The notes: generated by a model not told the origin, from the letters alone. Positions 18,530-27,469 are shown, numbered from the stretch's first letter. The stretch: 64,000 bases of DNA from Myxacorys californica WJT36-NPBG1 (GCA_019359315.1 JAHHHO010000009.1:62001-126000), one strand, 5' to 3'. Translations and numbers: made by a program.

Positions 18530-19515
18530 AACTTTGACGTTGCCTTAAATGCTTGTACAGATTCGATCAGCGATCGCACTTGTTTTTGACCTTCGGACGG
18601 CTCAAACTTGCCCGGAAACTTGCCGCGAGCAATCATTCGTAGTCCGAGTGGCGCAAGACTCGCCAAGCCTTCGAGGTCCTTGAACAAATTGCCTACCACC
18701 CTTAGCCCAAACTGTCGCTCATCAATCCAGCCGCCTTGCTTGACAAGCTCGATTAGCGTCCTCCGGTGGCGAATTGAACGGGTGACTTGCCTGTCTTTGC
18801 GCTCTAGAATGTCCTGCTTAATTTTGCTAATTTGGTCCATTGGCGCGACATCCATTGGGCACACCGAATTGCAGTAATAGCAACGAGTACAGCCCCATAC
18901 GCCGTCGGTGGACTGGTTATATTTTTCTAACCGCTCGTCTGTTGCGAGATCGCGATTATCTGCCACCATTCGGTAAGCTTTTGCCAACGCATGAGGACCC
19001 ACAAAATTGGGATTGACTTCACGGGCATTGCATTCTGAGTAGCACGCCCCGCACATAATGCAATTTCCGGTCTGATTGAGTTTGGCGCGATCCTCGGGCG
19101 ATTGCAAAAATTCTCGTTCTGGAATTTGTCGAGATGCGGTGCTGACATAAGGATCAATCGCTTTCAGCGTGCCCCAAAAGTCTTTCATGTCGACCACGAG
19201 ATCTTTGATCACGGGCATATTACCGAGGGGCGCAATCGTGATTTCGGGAACGGCTGACTCGGCTGCAAATCGAGCCACTTCACCCCCCACGTTTTCCTTG
19301 CAGGCTAACGCAGAGCGTCCGTTGATTCGCATTGCGCAACTTCCACAAATAGTATTGCGGCAATTTTTGCGATACGCGAGCGTTCCGTCTTGCTCCCACT
19401 TAATCTGATTGAGACAGTCGAGAATTGTGTTTCCTGGCTCAATGTCGAGCATGTAGGACTGAACCTGCGGCGCACTCCCCTGCTCCTGACGAACAATCTT
19501 AAAGACAACTTGCAT
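18526..19515 (-). CDS. sdhB: Succinate dehydrogenase iron-sulfur subunit
   Basis: A 329-aa SdhB/FrdB protein that passes electrons from succinate to quinone. The [2Fe-2S] motif is CRNTICGSCAMRINGRSALAC-like (near residue 50-70). Ferredoxin-type cysteines follow in NCIMCGACYSECNA and GCTRCYYCNSVCPMDVAP. ATG 19515 is used because the 21 residues upstream in frame are not family-like. The C-terminus is longer than in E. coli SdhB, as usual for cyanobacterial forms. The hli start overlaps its stop. sdhA is not in the window. Confidence 0.94.
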   Translation of the reverse strand: MQVVFKIVRQEQGSAPQVQSYMLDIEPGNTILDCLNQIKWEQDGTLAYRKNCRNTICGSCAMRINGRSALACKENVGGEVARFAAESAVPEITIAPLGNMPVIKDLVVDMKDFWGTLKAIDPYVSTASRQIPEREFLQSPEDRAKLNQTGNCIMCGACYSECNAREVNPNFVGPHALAKAYRMVADNRDLATDERLEKYNQSTDGVWGCTRCYYCNSVCPMDVAPMDQISKIKQDILERKDRQVTRSIRHRRTLIELVKQGGWIDERQFGLRVVGNLFKDLEGLASLAPLGLRMIARGKFPGKFEPSEGQKQVRSLIESVQAFKATSKL

Positions 19516-20247
19516 TCTGATAACCGCACTTCTGAACTTCAGAGGGTCAACGTATGGACAACAACGATGCGGAATCAAAGCATTGTTTGACGGAAATTAA
19601 ATCTAAAAGAGATTCACCCGGGTCAACAAAGACACTTATCAATCTATTGACCGCCATCTCGTTAGCTCGGCTTCCACATAACTTTAGTGTATCATCACCA
19701 TTCACAATGAAACGGTGGCTCAATGCTCCTTTAACTAAATAGATTGAACGTCAATAAATCTGTGATGCTGAGCCACTAAGATGAATGATTCAGACGGTCT
19801 AAGCTTTAACAACCAGCTTACTTAGTAAGAGTTATTGAAGCACCGTTCCAAGATAAAGGCACCTTAAATTTCTTCTAAAACCGCCGATCTCACTGTTTTG
19901 ATTGCTTGAAAATTCCATTTTGCGCGAATTGCCCATGTTTCCAGAGCAAAACACCGCATTAAACCAATTGTTACAGAGATTTTTACGCAATAAGTCTTTT
20001 GCTTTTTTGCTAATAACCTTGTGCTCGAACCCGCTAATTTGTAGATTTCGGTTGGGAAATTAAATCAGATTTTCGAGAATACTAAGTGCTCGTACATGAT
20101 TGCAAACCTAAATTAAAATTAATACTAAAGGAATTTATTCAAAAGCCCTATTCAAATAGAATCGTTTAGAGATATATTCTATAAAGTCAAACATTTAGAG
20201 TTGACGCTAATTACCATTTCAGAAATCGCAAGGACATTCTGTAGCAG
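19516..20247. other. AT-rich intergenic region, divergent promoters
   Basis: About 730 bases between divergent sdhB and cyAbrB. It is AT-rich without HIP1 octamers and has no convincing ORF. A -10-like TATATTCTATAAAG near 20174 could serve the cyAbrB gene. A long leader or small RNA could be present, but nothing specific was recognised. Confidence 0.5.
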
Positions 20248-20655
20248 ATGACTGAACCTGCAACCACTCCTTTAACGGGGAAGGCATTACTTCAAAAGGT
20301 CAAAGAACTGTCGCACTTGCCGCGTCGGGAAACTGCGAAGCGTTGTGGCTATTACACCACTACCAAAAATGATCAGACTCGCGTTAACTTGACTGACTTT
20401 TATGATGCATTGTTAGTCGCGAGAGGGGTTCCTCTGGGCTCGGAAAGTTCAAAAGACGGGCGCGGACGAGAACCGACCTATCGGGTTAGTGTGCATCAGA
20501 ATGGTCAAATTGTGATTGGAGCCGCCTACACGAAAGCAATGGGCTTAAAGCCAGGAGATGAGTTTGAAATTAAGCTTGGTTACAAGCATATTCATCTCAT
20601 TCAGCTTGATGCCGATAAGAGTGATAGAAATGGCGATAATGAAGAGGAGGAATAA
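20248..20655 (+). CDS. cyAbrB transcriptional regulator
   Basis: A 135-aa cyanobacterial AbrB-like regulator. It begins with the conserved PLTGKALLQKVKELSHLPRR then CGYYTTTKN and RVNLTDFYDALLVARG. The C-terminal AbrB-type segment is PTYRVSVHQNGQIVIGAAYT and GLKPGDEFEIKLGYKHIHL. Members regulate carbon/nitrogen metabolism, hydrogenase and photosynthesis genes. The sequence looks closer to the cyAbrB1 subgroup (Sll0359 type) than cyAbrB2, judged from memory. The 18-base gap to the CPBP gene suggests cotranscription. Confidence 0.92.
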   Translation: MTEPATTPLTGKALLQKVKELSHLPRRETAKRCGYYTTTKNDQTRVNLTDFYDALLVARGVPLGSESSKDGRGREPTYRVSVHQNGQIVIGAAYTKAMGLKPGDEFEIKLGYKHIHLIQLDADKSDRNGDNEEEE

Positions 20656-20673
20656 AAATTCTTCCGTTGTTTA

Positions 20674-21537
20674 TTGACACTAGCAGGTCATCATTTGTCT
20701 TCTGATTTTTTATCGTTGCCCTTTTTTAGCCGCGTTGGTCTGTTCCTGACAGAATTACCAACGGGGTTAGAGATAGGGTTCTTTTTTTTAGTTTGGGGAT
20801 TGCTCTGGCTACCAATTGCCGTTCTACTGGCGATCGCACTCAAATGGCATCCTTCCAAACGGCTAGAAATCCGTCAAAAGCTCCCGCTGGTTGCCTCGCT
20901 CTATGTCTTTGCTCCTTTTGTTTTGTGGAGTTTTGCGCGACTACAAGGGCTTCCATTTGCGGCGTTTGGCTGGCACTGGGATAGCCACACTTTAAACTCT
21001 TTTGCTTTAGGACTTGGAATTGGCGCGATCGGGCTACTTCTCTTATTTGGGCTACAAACGTTGCTCGGTTGGGTAACTTGGAAGGGGCAATGGCGGTCAG
21101 TTGCCACCGCGATCGCCACGTCGCTGCTGATTGGTGTGGCGATCGCGGGTATCGAAGAACTGGTGTTTCGTGGCTTTGTGTTTGGTCAACTGCTGCAAGA
21201 GTATGACTTTTGGACAGGCGCGATCGCGTCGAGCATTATTTTTGCCATTCTCCACCTAGTTTGGGAAGGTACAGAAAACATTCCTCAACTGCCAGGCCTC
21301 TCGCTGATGGGCGTTGTGCTGTGTCTTGCGGTTTCTTTTAGGTCAGGACAGCCAGAATTAGGACTTGCTTGGGGCTTACACGCGGGCTGGATTTGGGCAA
21401 TGGCAAGTTTAGACGCTGCTGTGGACTATACCCAAAGCGCTCCAGATTGGTTAACCGGGCTAGATAACAAACCGCTTGCCGGATTTATGGGATTAGGATT
21501 TTTGCTGGCAACGGCAGGAATTGTTCTCGCGCTCTAG
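20674..21537 (+). CDS. CPBP family intramembrane metalloprotease
   Basis: A 287-aa multi-span protein of the CPBP/ABI family. Catalytic motifs are GIEELVFRGFVFGQLL (EExxxR), FAILHLVWEG (FxxxH) and GLHAGWIW (third His). Eight or so hydrophobic segments are visible. The start is uncertain: TTG 20674 is the only early option seen, and a weaker TTG lies downstream. Relatives process prenylated or bacteriocin-type substrates, but the substrate here is unknown. It ends 4 bases into the convergent cbiET gene. Confidence 0.88.
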   Translation: MTLAGHHLSSDFLSLPFFSRVGLFLTELPTGLEIGFFFLVWGLLWLPIAVLLAIALKWHPSKRLEIRQKLPLVASLYVFAPFVLWSFARLQGLPFAAFGWHWDSHTLNSFALGLGIGAIGLLLLFGLQTLLGWVTWKGQWRSVATAIATSLLIGVAIAGIEELVFRGFVFGQLLQEYDFWTGAIASSIIFAILHLVWEGTENIPQLPGLSLMGVVLCLAVSFRSGQPELGLAWGLHAGWIWAMASLDAAVDYTQSAPDWLTGLDNKPLAGFMGLGFLLATAGIVLAL

Positions 21538-22787
21538 GGCCGGGTGAGTGTAATTAGTGTGACGGGATTCAGTGGGGTAAACCGAGTGAGAGCAGCTATT
21601 GGCGTTGATCGTGCAATCTGAACCTGCAACAAACGGTAATTCCAAGCTGAAGATTTGAGGGATGTCATCGCTTGAGTTAAATGTTCTAGCGTCGCTAAGG
21701 CTAAAACAATCACTCCTTCTTCGGCTAATTGAGCCATACAGGCCTTGAGAATGTCTTCTAGGTTGCCTCCGCTGCCACCAATAAAAACGCGATCGGGCGG
21801 TGGCAATTCTTCCAATACTTGGGGTGCAGCCCCGTGAATTGGTTGAATGTTGTTTACCCCGAATCGATCGGCATTTTTTTGAATGAGCGTGACGCCCGCT
21901 GCTGTTTTCTCGATCGCAAAAATTTGAGATGCAGGACAAAGCCGTGCGATCTCGATCGCGACTGAGCCGGTTCCAGCACCAATATCCCAAACAATTTGAT
22001 CCGATTGCAGGGCGAGTTCTGCGATCGCTAAAACCCGAATTTCTCGCTTAGTCATCAATCCCGGACGATCGCTAAAACTCAAGAAACTCTGATCGGGCAA
22101 TCCGAATAAGGGGAGTGCTTGTAATACCGCTTCATTCCTGTTTTGTCGGTTCAAAATCACAACGTTCAATGCTGCAAACGTTTGATGTTGAAGCTCCCGA
22201 AAATCTTGAACCTCTAAAATTTGTTCATTAGAGCCGCCTAAGTTTTCGCACACCCAAACTCGATACGTGCTAGGTAGATCGAGAGAGAGCAACAGAGACG
22301 CGATCGCGCTGGGACTGTTGCTCGCATCCGTCAAGACCGCAATAGTCTCTACTCCTTGGCTCAGCGCTCCAATCAGTTCGTCGAGCGATCGCCCATGGGC
22401 GCTAATGATTCGCGCATCGTGCCACGACAACTTGACGCGGCTAAACGCAAGCTGCACTGAACTGAGATGCGGATGAAACGTCAGTTGTTCCGGCGGAAAC
22501 GCTTCGAGTAACAGCCGACCGAATCCAAAAAAGAGCGGATCACCAGACGTGAGAATGACAATGCAGGAAACGGGAGGATGTTGCTTGATTTGAGCGATTG
22601 CGGTATTGAAATTGCTTAAACGGATGCGATCGCCCACATGATTGGGGAAGTAACTGAGATGGCGATCGCTGCCGACCAACACATCTGCCGTTTCAGCAAG
22701 ATGCTTGACTGATGCGCTCAGTCCTGCCGCGCCATCTAGCCCAATGCCAACTACATGAATTGGCGGCGGAGCCAACTCGCTCGTCAT
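21534..22787 (-). CDS. cobL: Precorrin-6Y C5,15-methyltransferase (CbiE-CbiT fusion)
   Basis: A 417-aa fusion for cobalamin synthesis: CbiE-like C5 methylation in the N-terminal half and CbiT-like C15 methylation with decarboxylation in the C-terminal half. CbiE features are HVVGIGLDGAAGLS and VILTSGDPLFFGFGRLLLE. CbiT features are TKREIRVLAIAELAL, VWDIGAGTGSVAIEIARL (SAM loop) and PDRVFIGGSGGNLEDIL. ATG 22787 overlaps the cobH stop as ATGA; the upstream in-frame extension is not family-like. It forms an operon with cobH and the 2H protein gene. Confidence 0.94.
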   Translation of the reverse strand: MTSELAPPPIHVVGIGLDGAAGLSASVKHLAETADVLVGSDRHLSYFPNHVGDRIRLSNFNTAIAQIKQHPPVSCIVILTSGDPLFFGFGRLLLEAFPPEQLTFHPHLSSVQLAFSRVKLSWHDARIISAHGRSLDELIGALSQGVETIAVLTDASNSPSAIASLLLSLDLPSTYRVWVCENLGGSNEQILEVQDFRELQHQTFAALNVVILNRQNRNEAVLQALPLFGLPDQSFLSFSDRPGLMTKREIRVLAIAELALQSDQIVWDIGAGTGSVAIEIARLCPASQIFAIEKTAAGVTLIQKNADRFGVNNIQPIHGAAPQVLEELPPPDRVFIGGSGGNLEDILKACMAQLAEEGVIVLALATLEHLTQAMTSLKSSAWNYRLLQVQIARSTPIAALTRFTPLNPVTLITLTRP

Positions 22788-23395
22788 TTCTCGTCCCATG
22801 CCATTACGATCAAGGCATTTAGAATCGCGGCGGCGACAGGAGATCCCCCCTTTCGTCCGTCTACTCGAATTTGAGGAACGGGTGTTCGAGACAGCATCAT
22901 TTTTGATTCGACAACCGAAATAAAGCCAACAGGCGCACCAATCACTAAAGCAGGGCTGATGGATGTTTCCATAACGCGCTGGCACAAGGCTAGAAGTGCC
23001 GTTGGAGCGTTGCCAATCACATAGATAGCTTCTGGGTACTGTTTTAGACAGCGTAGCACTCCAGTTTCGGTTCGCGTTTTGCCAGGCAGTGCTTCTGTTG
23101 CTTGTTCAACGGCACTAATCAACGAATTTTTGAATGTCTGCTGCACCAAATTCACGCTGCCCTGACGCACCATACTGACATCAGTAATGATGGGAATCCC
23201 TTGCTGCAACGCAGCCATCCCCGACTCGATCGCGCCCTCGCTGAACTGAACTAGGTGTTTGAACTCAAAATCGGCGGTGCTGTGAATAATGCGCCGCACG
23301 ATCGCATACTCCGCAGGCGCAAAGCTATGCTCACCAATTTCTTGATCGATGACCGCAAAGCTTTGCTGCATGATGGGGTGAACGGGCAACGTCAT
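22784..23395 (-). CDS. cobH: Precorrin-8X methylmutase
   Basis: A 203-aa CobH/CbiC enzyme that moves the C11 methyl to C12, forming hydrogenobyrinate or the cobalt form. Visible motifs are VRRIIHSTADFEFKHLVQFS (catalytic His), IITDVSMVRQG, AIYVIGNAPTALLAL and PAFVIGAPVGF-like PALVIGAPVGFISVVESK. ATG 23395 is used; a TTG lies two codons upstream. It overlaps cbiET by 4 bases and sits 11 bases after the 2H phosphoesterase gene. Confidence 0.95.
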   Translation of the reverse strand: MTLPVHPIMQQSFAVIDQEIGEHSFAPAEYAIVRRIIHSTADFEFKHLVQFSEGAIESGMAALQQGIPIITDVSMVRQGSVNLVQQTFKNSLISAVEQATEALPGKTRTETGVLRCLKQYPEAIYVIGNAPTALLALCQRVMETSISPALVIGAPVGFISVVESKMMLSRTPVPQIRVDGRKGGSPVAAAILNALIVMAWDEK

Positions 23396-23406
23396 ACTCA
23401 AGAACC

Positions 23407-24225
23407 CTAAAACTGGAACGTCGCCCAGTCGGGTTCGCGGTAATAGGTCGCCATATCATCGAACTTGCGAACTTCAGCACGATGAACCCAGAAATCATAG
23501 GAACTGCCGATCCACGGTTGATTCAACTGATCCAAGGTCTGGACTAACGCTTCTCGGTCTAAATCCGGTTTGAGTTCACCAAAGTAGCCCAGCGTGATGT
23601 GCGGGGTGAAGTAGTACTGCTGCTCAATTCCCACCTCAATCAAATCTGGATTTTGATAAATCGCCCGCCGTAACCGAATGGCTCGATTGTAAGCATCTTC
23701 ATCCGTTGGGGCCAAACAAACCGCGATCGATCGCGTCATTACCATTAGCCCCAGCACCTGAAACCGGAGCGGTGCATTTTGGGACATTGACTCACACTGA
23801 CGGAAACTATTCGCCACGCGATCGCGCAATCGCTGATCAAACCCTGAGGTTTCACAGGCATGGCGGTAAGCACTATCCCAAATCAGGTCTGCCAGCGTCA
23901 GATGAAAACTTTCTGGCGGCACGAGCGCCAAAAAATCGACTCCCAATTGCTGCTGAATCTGTGCTTGATAAGCTTGAAGGTAATCATATAGGGCGGCATT
24001 CTTGTGATCGTCCGCGCCCACTGGCGTGATGACAGCGAATCCCGGAAACGGCATCGCCTGCCAACCTTGCTCTGAGCGTTGGAACTTTGGGGATTCCTGA
24101 ATGTGCTGCACCTGTGACGCGTGGGTTTCTGGAAGCGTCAGCCGCATAACTCGGTTCAGGTAAGTCTGATAATTTTCGTCCAACTCGATCGCCTCGTCGC
24201 TTAACTCGATAAAGTAGAAATCCAT
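23407..24225 (-). CDS. 2H phosphoesterase superfamily protein (DUF1868-like)
   Basis: A 272-aa protein with two HxT motifs, FHLTLADLIW (near residue 110) and FTPHITLGYFG (near 220), typical of the 2H phosphoesterase/2'-5' RNA ligase-like fold and resembling DUF1868 proteins. It may hydrolyse a cyclic phosphate or RNA end; no substrate can be named. ATG 24225 is chosen over GTG 24255. It is first in the operon with cobH and cbiET, although no link to cobalamin is known. Confidence 0.75.
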   Translation of the reverse strand: MDFYFIELSDEAIELDENYQTYLNRVMRLTLPETHASQVQHIQESPKFQRSEQGWQAMPFPGFAVITPVGADDHKNAALYDYLQAYQAQIQQQLGVDFLALVPPESFHLTLADLIWDSAYRHACETSGFDQRLRDRVANSFRQCESMSQNAPLRFQVLGLMVMTRSIAVCLAPTDEDAYNRAIRLRRAIYQNPDLIEVGIEQQYYFTPHITLGYFGELKPDLDREALVQTLDQLNQPWIGSSYDFWVHRAEVRKFDDMATYYREPDWATFQF

Positions 24226-24352
24226 CCTTAATCTAGCCGTAAATGAACCCTTCACTCTGCGTAAATAGCGACAACAAGGAGTGAATTCTCCTAAAACAGG
24301 GATCAGGCTTAAATAAACTTAAAAAAATCTGAAAATCTAACTACAAGGGAAT

Positions 24353-25339
24353 ATGCCAATTTACCTATATTGGGGTGACGATAGATATGCGCTGTCGAAA
24401 GCGGTTAAAACGTTGCAGCAAAAAACTCTTGATCCAGCTTGGGAGAGTTTCAACTTTGACAAAATTTCTTCTGAGCCATCAGATGCGGTAATGCAAGCCC
24501 TCAACCAAGCAATGACTCCCCCTTTTGGAACGGGTAATCGCTTGGTGTGGTTGGTCGATACAACCCTGACGCAGCGCTGCTCAGAAGAGTTACTGAGGGA
24601 ACTTGAACGGACGCTGCCTTCGATTCCCGAAACAACAACGTTGCTTTTAACAAGTGCTGGCAAACCTGATGGACGCTTAAAATCGACCAAGCTGTTGCAA
24701 AAGCACGCTCAAATTCAAGAGTTTTCCCCAATTCCACCGTGGAAAACTGACCTTCTAGCGCGGCAAGTTCAGCAAGTTGCCCAGGAAATCGGCGTTAAAC
24801 TCACAACGAGTGCCGTGGAATATTTGGTAGAAGCGGTAGGCAACAACACACAACAACTTCATAGTGAACTTGAGAAACTTCGGGTGTTCACGGGAGAATC
24901 GAGTCAAGCTCTAAACGCAGACGCGATCGCGCCTCTGATCACAGCAACCGCCCAAAATAGCCTTAAACTCGTTGCTGCTATTCGTCAGGGTAAAACAGCT
25001 CAGGCTCTGGAACTCGTCGCCGACTTAGTTCGTCAAAACGAACCTGCTCTCAAAATCGTGAGTACTTTAGTTGGACAGTTTCGCCTCCGGTTATGGATCA
25101 AACTGATGCAGGAATCGGGAGAAGACGAATCTGCGATCGCAAAAGCGGCTGAGCTAAATAATCCGAGGCAACTTTATTTTCTTCAAAAAGAACTGTCTGG
25201 AATTTCTCTAGGTCAACTCCAGCGATCGCTTCCTATATTGCTCGATCTAGAATTTAGTCTCAAGCGTAGTGCTGACGAGACGCTAATTCTACAAACCAAG
25301 GTAATTGAATTATGCGAACTCTTCCGACGACCTGAATAA
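24353..25339 (+). CDS. holA: DNA polymerase III subunit delta
   Basis: A 328-aa HolA protein, the clamp-loader subunit that opens the beta clamp. The N-terminus PIYLYWGDDRYALSKAV is typical, as is TPPFGTGNRLVWLVD. The C-terminal collar region contains LVRQNEPALKIVSTLVGQFR and LLDLEFSLKRSADETLILQT. Length is normal for the family. It is flanked by unrelated genes and seems to be transcribed alone. Confidence 0.94.
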   Translation: MPIYLYWGDDRYALSKAVKTLQQKTLDPAWESFNFDKISSEPSDAVMQALNQAMTPPFGTGNRLVWLVDTTLTQRCSEELLRELERTLPSIPETTTLLLTSAGKPDGRLKSTKLLQKHAQIQEFSPIPPWKTDLLARQVQQVAQEIGVKLTTSAVEYLVEAVGNNTQQLHSELEKLRVFTGESSQALNADAIAPLITATAQNSLKLVAAIRQGKTAQALELVADLVRQNEPALKIVSTLVGQFRLRLWIKLMQESGEDESAIAKAAELNNPRQLYFLQKELSGISLGQLQRSLPILLDLEFSLKRSADETLILQTKVIELCELFRRPE

Positions 25340-25511
25340 ACACTGTATTGTGGAAAAGTGTAGTAAATGAGACTTGCTCTTCCCAACGTTCACCTAAGTT
25401 TTCAATCAATTCGCTAAAATTTTGCCCGTTTTCTGGAACTTATTGCCAATAAAATAATTCAAGACTAATGAACCTCAACCGTGTGCTAGTTTGCGGAATG
25501 TCACACCTCCT

Positions 25512-25988
25512 ATGATGAATCGTCCTTTCTCTCTCTCTGCTCGAACGCAGCAAGTCTTGACTCACTCTCTCTTAGTCGGAAGTCTTTCGACGATTGCAGT
25601 CCTTTGCGGTTGGACGCCTAGCTTTTCTGGACAAGTTGCCTCATTTGATTCGGCGGCCTATGCTCAGGAAGCTCCCTTTACTCGGTACGTCCGGGCGGCG
25701 GTCGAAATTGAAAAAACGCGGCAACGTCTGCTTGATCAGGTTAAACAGTTGACGGGCGGCAGTGTGCCGAGCAATGTTTGCCATGCAGATAACATCGAGA
25801 AAACCAATCCTGGCATCCGCGATCAGGTGAAGGGCATCTGCAACACTTTTGCGGCGCAAGCAGGGCAAATTGTGGCGCGCAATAATCTTAAGCGAGAAGA
25901 ATTTAACCAATTTCAGATGAAAGCTCAGCAAGATGCGAATGTGCGATCGCAAATCAAAAACGAGATTCAGCGATTGGGACTCCGCTAA
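25512..25988 (+). CDS. DUF4168 domain exported protein
   Basis: A 158-aa protein with an N-terminal signal (hydrophobic residues about 18-38, probable cleavage after AAYA, before QEAPF). The mature part is helical and matches DUF4168: FTRYVRAAVEIEKTRQRLL, then KTNPGIRDQVKGICNTFAAQ and IVARNNLKREEFNQFQMKAQ. The domain is common in cyanobacteria and of unknown function. A TTG start at 25491 is possible; ATG 25512 gives a more usual signal peptide. Confidence 0.82.
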   Translation: MMNRPFSLSARTQQVLTHSLLVGSLSTIAVLCGWTPSFSGQVASFDSAAYAQEAPFTRYVRAAVEIEKTRQRLLDQVKQLTGGSVPSNVCHADNIEKTNPGIRDQVKGICNTFAAQAGQIVARNNLKREEFNQFQMKAQQDANVRSQIKNEIQRLGLR

Positions 25989-26023
25989 ACCAACCGCTAC
26001 AACGCGTCAGTTACAGTCTGTAC

Positions 26024-26413
26024 TCAAGGTTCATCCCGACGGCAGGCTGTAACTTGCTTTGCTTCAAGGTGAGCCGCAACGCGCAGCACCAAGGCTTCGT
26101 TGTAGGGCGCAGCAATGATCTGGACGCCCAGCGGAAGTTTTCCAGGGTGATGCACCGGAACTGAAATCACGGGTAGCCCAATGAATGACAGGGGCTGGGT
26201 GAACAGTCCCAAATTGAGGCGCACGAGTACTTCCTTGCCATCCAACAGCATGGTTTGCTGTCCAAGTTTAGGAGCGACGCAGGGCGTCGTTGGAGCAAGA
26301 ATGATATCGATGTGCTGAAAAATTTCTCGAAGGCGATCGCGGTTGTCGCTGAAACTTCTTGTTCTCGAATTGACCGTGCAATCCTTGTAGCGTCAGGCTA
26401 TTGCATCGCTCAC
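26024..26413 (-). pseudogene. atzE-like amidase remnant with large internal deletion
   Basis: GTG 26413 overlaps the atzG-like stop (GTGA) and encodes only VSDAIA before a TGA. The same frame then continues as NRDRLREIFQHIDIILAPTT, PCVAPKLGQQTMLLDGKEVL and LFTQPLSFIGLPVISVPVH to a stop at 26024. This is the C-terminal quarter of an amidase-signature enzyme. The Ser-cis-Ser-Lys catalytic core, normally in the missing 300 or more residues, is absent. The gene is inactive as an amidase. The normal atzG-atzE gene order is kept. Confidence 0.8.
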
Positions 26414-26595
26414 GGCTCAAACGTTGAAGCAGGTTCAATGTCGCTAGGAGGCGGAAACTCCAGAACGAGTTGCGCAATCGCGTGAATTCTCTCAAGATTT
26501 GCAACTACGCTGTCTCGATAGGCCATGGGAATGGGCACGTCTACTGCACCGCTCATTGCCTCAACAAAGGCTGAGCAGTTTGACGGATCAGCCAT
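26410..26595 (-). CDS. AtzG-like small subunit (DUF4089)
   Basis: A 61-aa protein, with ADPSNCSAFVEAMSGAVDVP near the start and SVVANLERIHAIAQLVLEFP in the middle, resembling DUF4089/AtzG proteins. These form a small helical cap on AtzE-type amidohydrolases. A longer in-frame extension into aroQ was discarded because ATG 26595 gives the family length. The partner amidase immediately downstream is deleted internally, so this protein has probably lost its local partner. It looks intact. Confidence 0.75.
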   Translation of the reverse strand: MADPSNCSAFVEAMSGAVDVPIPMAYRDSVVANLERIHAIAQLVLEFPPPSDIEPASTFEP

Positions 26596-26657
26596 CACTA
26601 ACCCTCGTTTCAGTGACAGTTTCACCCAGGATAAGACAGTTGAGCCATCCAAAAAAG

Positions 26658-27098
26658 CTACAACTGCTGCAAATGTGTCACAAGGGCATGCAGTCCGAGA
26701 CGATAGCTGTCTGCGCCAAATCCGCAAATCTGACCAATCGCGACGGGTGCAATGTACGAGTGATGGCGAAACTCTTCTCTGCGATGAATATTGCTTAAGT
26801 GGATCTCTACCGTGGGAAGGCTAACTCCTACGATCGCATCTCGAAGCGCCACGCTGGTATGAGTGTACGCTCCAGGATTGATTAGAATACCGTCGTGTTG
26901 GTCAAAGGCGTCGTGAATCGCGTCGATTAAAACACCTTCATGATTAGACTGCAAAGAAACTAGGTTTACATCCAACGCCTGAGCTTCTTCTTCTAACCGA
27001 CAGACAATCTCATCCAAGGCAACCGAACCATAAACTCCAGGTTCTCTTCTACCCAGAAGATTAAGGTTTGGTCCATGAAGAACCAAAATACTGTACAC
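26658..27098 (-). CDS. aroQ: 3-dehydroquinate dehydratase, type II
   Basis: A 146-aa type II dehydroquinase of the shikimate pathway. It begins [21 protein letters not shown] with the catalytic Tyr in GVYG and Arg in the flexible loop before it. Further active-site segments are [18 protein letters not shown] and [19 protein letters not shown]. It is complete. The 44-aa gene ends 18 bases upstream and the atzG-like gene follows 62 bases downstream. Confidence 0.96.
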   Translation of the reverse strand: MYSILVLHGPNLNLLGRREPGVYGSVALDEIVCRLEEEAQALDVNLVSLQSNHEGVLIDAIHDAFDQHDGILINPGAYTHTSVALRDAIVGVSLPTVEIHLSNIHRREEFRHHSYIAPVAIGQICGFGADSYRLGLHALVTHLQQL

Positions 27099-27116
27099 AA
27101 TAAAATCTGTGACTAA

Positions 27117-27251
27117 TTAGCGACGATAGCGCTCGTCCACGGGGATCGGAATGGGTTCCGCTTCAGGCTGGGTTTCGGGACCCAAAAGCGCCTCAATTAG
27201 TCTTCGTCCCCACTCTTTTAGCTTTTCTAGAACCTTGTCGATGTAATCCAT
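27117..27251 (-). CDS. Small conserved-looking protein, 44 aa
   Basis: A 44-residue ORF begins MDYIDKVLEKLKEWGRRLIE, an amphipathic helix, and ends in a Pro/Glu-rich tail (PIPIPVDERYRR). There is no signal peptide or membrane span. It lies 18 bases upstream of aroQ on the same strand. The helix, alternating acidic/proline tail and tight spacing suggest a real gene. It resembles small cyanobacterial hypothetical proteins from memory; function unknown. Confidence 0.7.
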   Translation of the reverse strand: MDYIDKVLEKLKEWGRRLIEALLGPETQPEAEPIPIPVDERYRR

Positions 27252-27331
27252 TGAGCAGACAACTCCTGCGATATGTCTGAGCTTTTGCCTTACTGGGATA
27301 CAACCAATATTAACAAAAGCCTAATTTGATA

Positions 27332-27469
27332 TTAACAGGGAGTCAAGTTAATTCCAATGCTTCCCTCGGTGTATTCGCTGTAATTTTCCAATTCTAACCA
27401 AAGATAGGGATCTTGATCCCGTTCATACGCCTCTTTCAAGTAAGCGTCGCCGGAGTTGATCCAGCGCAC
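27332..27469 (-). CDS. Candidate small ORF overlapping cinA 3' end
   Basis: A 45-residue frame from GTG 27469 (or TTG 27439) overlaps the last 47 bases of cinA in another frame and ends at 27332. It reads INSGDAYLKEAYERDQDPYL then WLELENYSEYTEGSIGINL, with protein-like acidic/aromatic composition in the part beyond cinA. No strong ribosome-binding site was seen. It may be a small protein translated by coupling with cinA, or chance. Confidence 0.35.
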   Translation of the reverse strand: MRWINSGDAYLKEAYERDQDPYLWLELENYSEYTEGSIGINLTPC

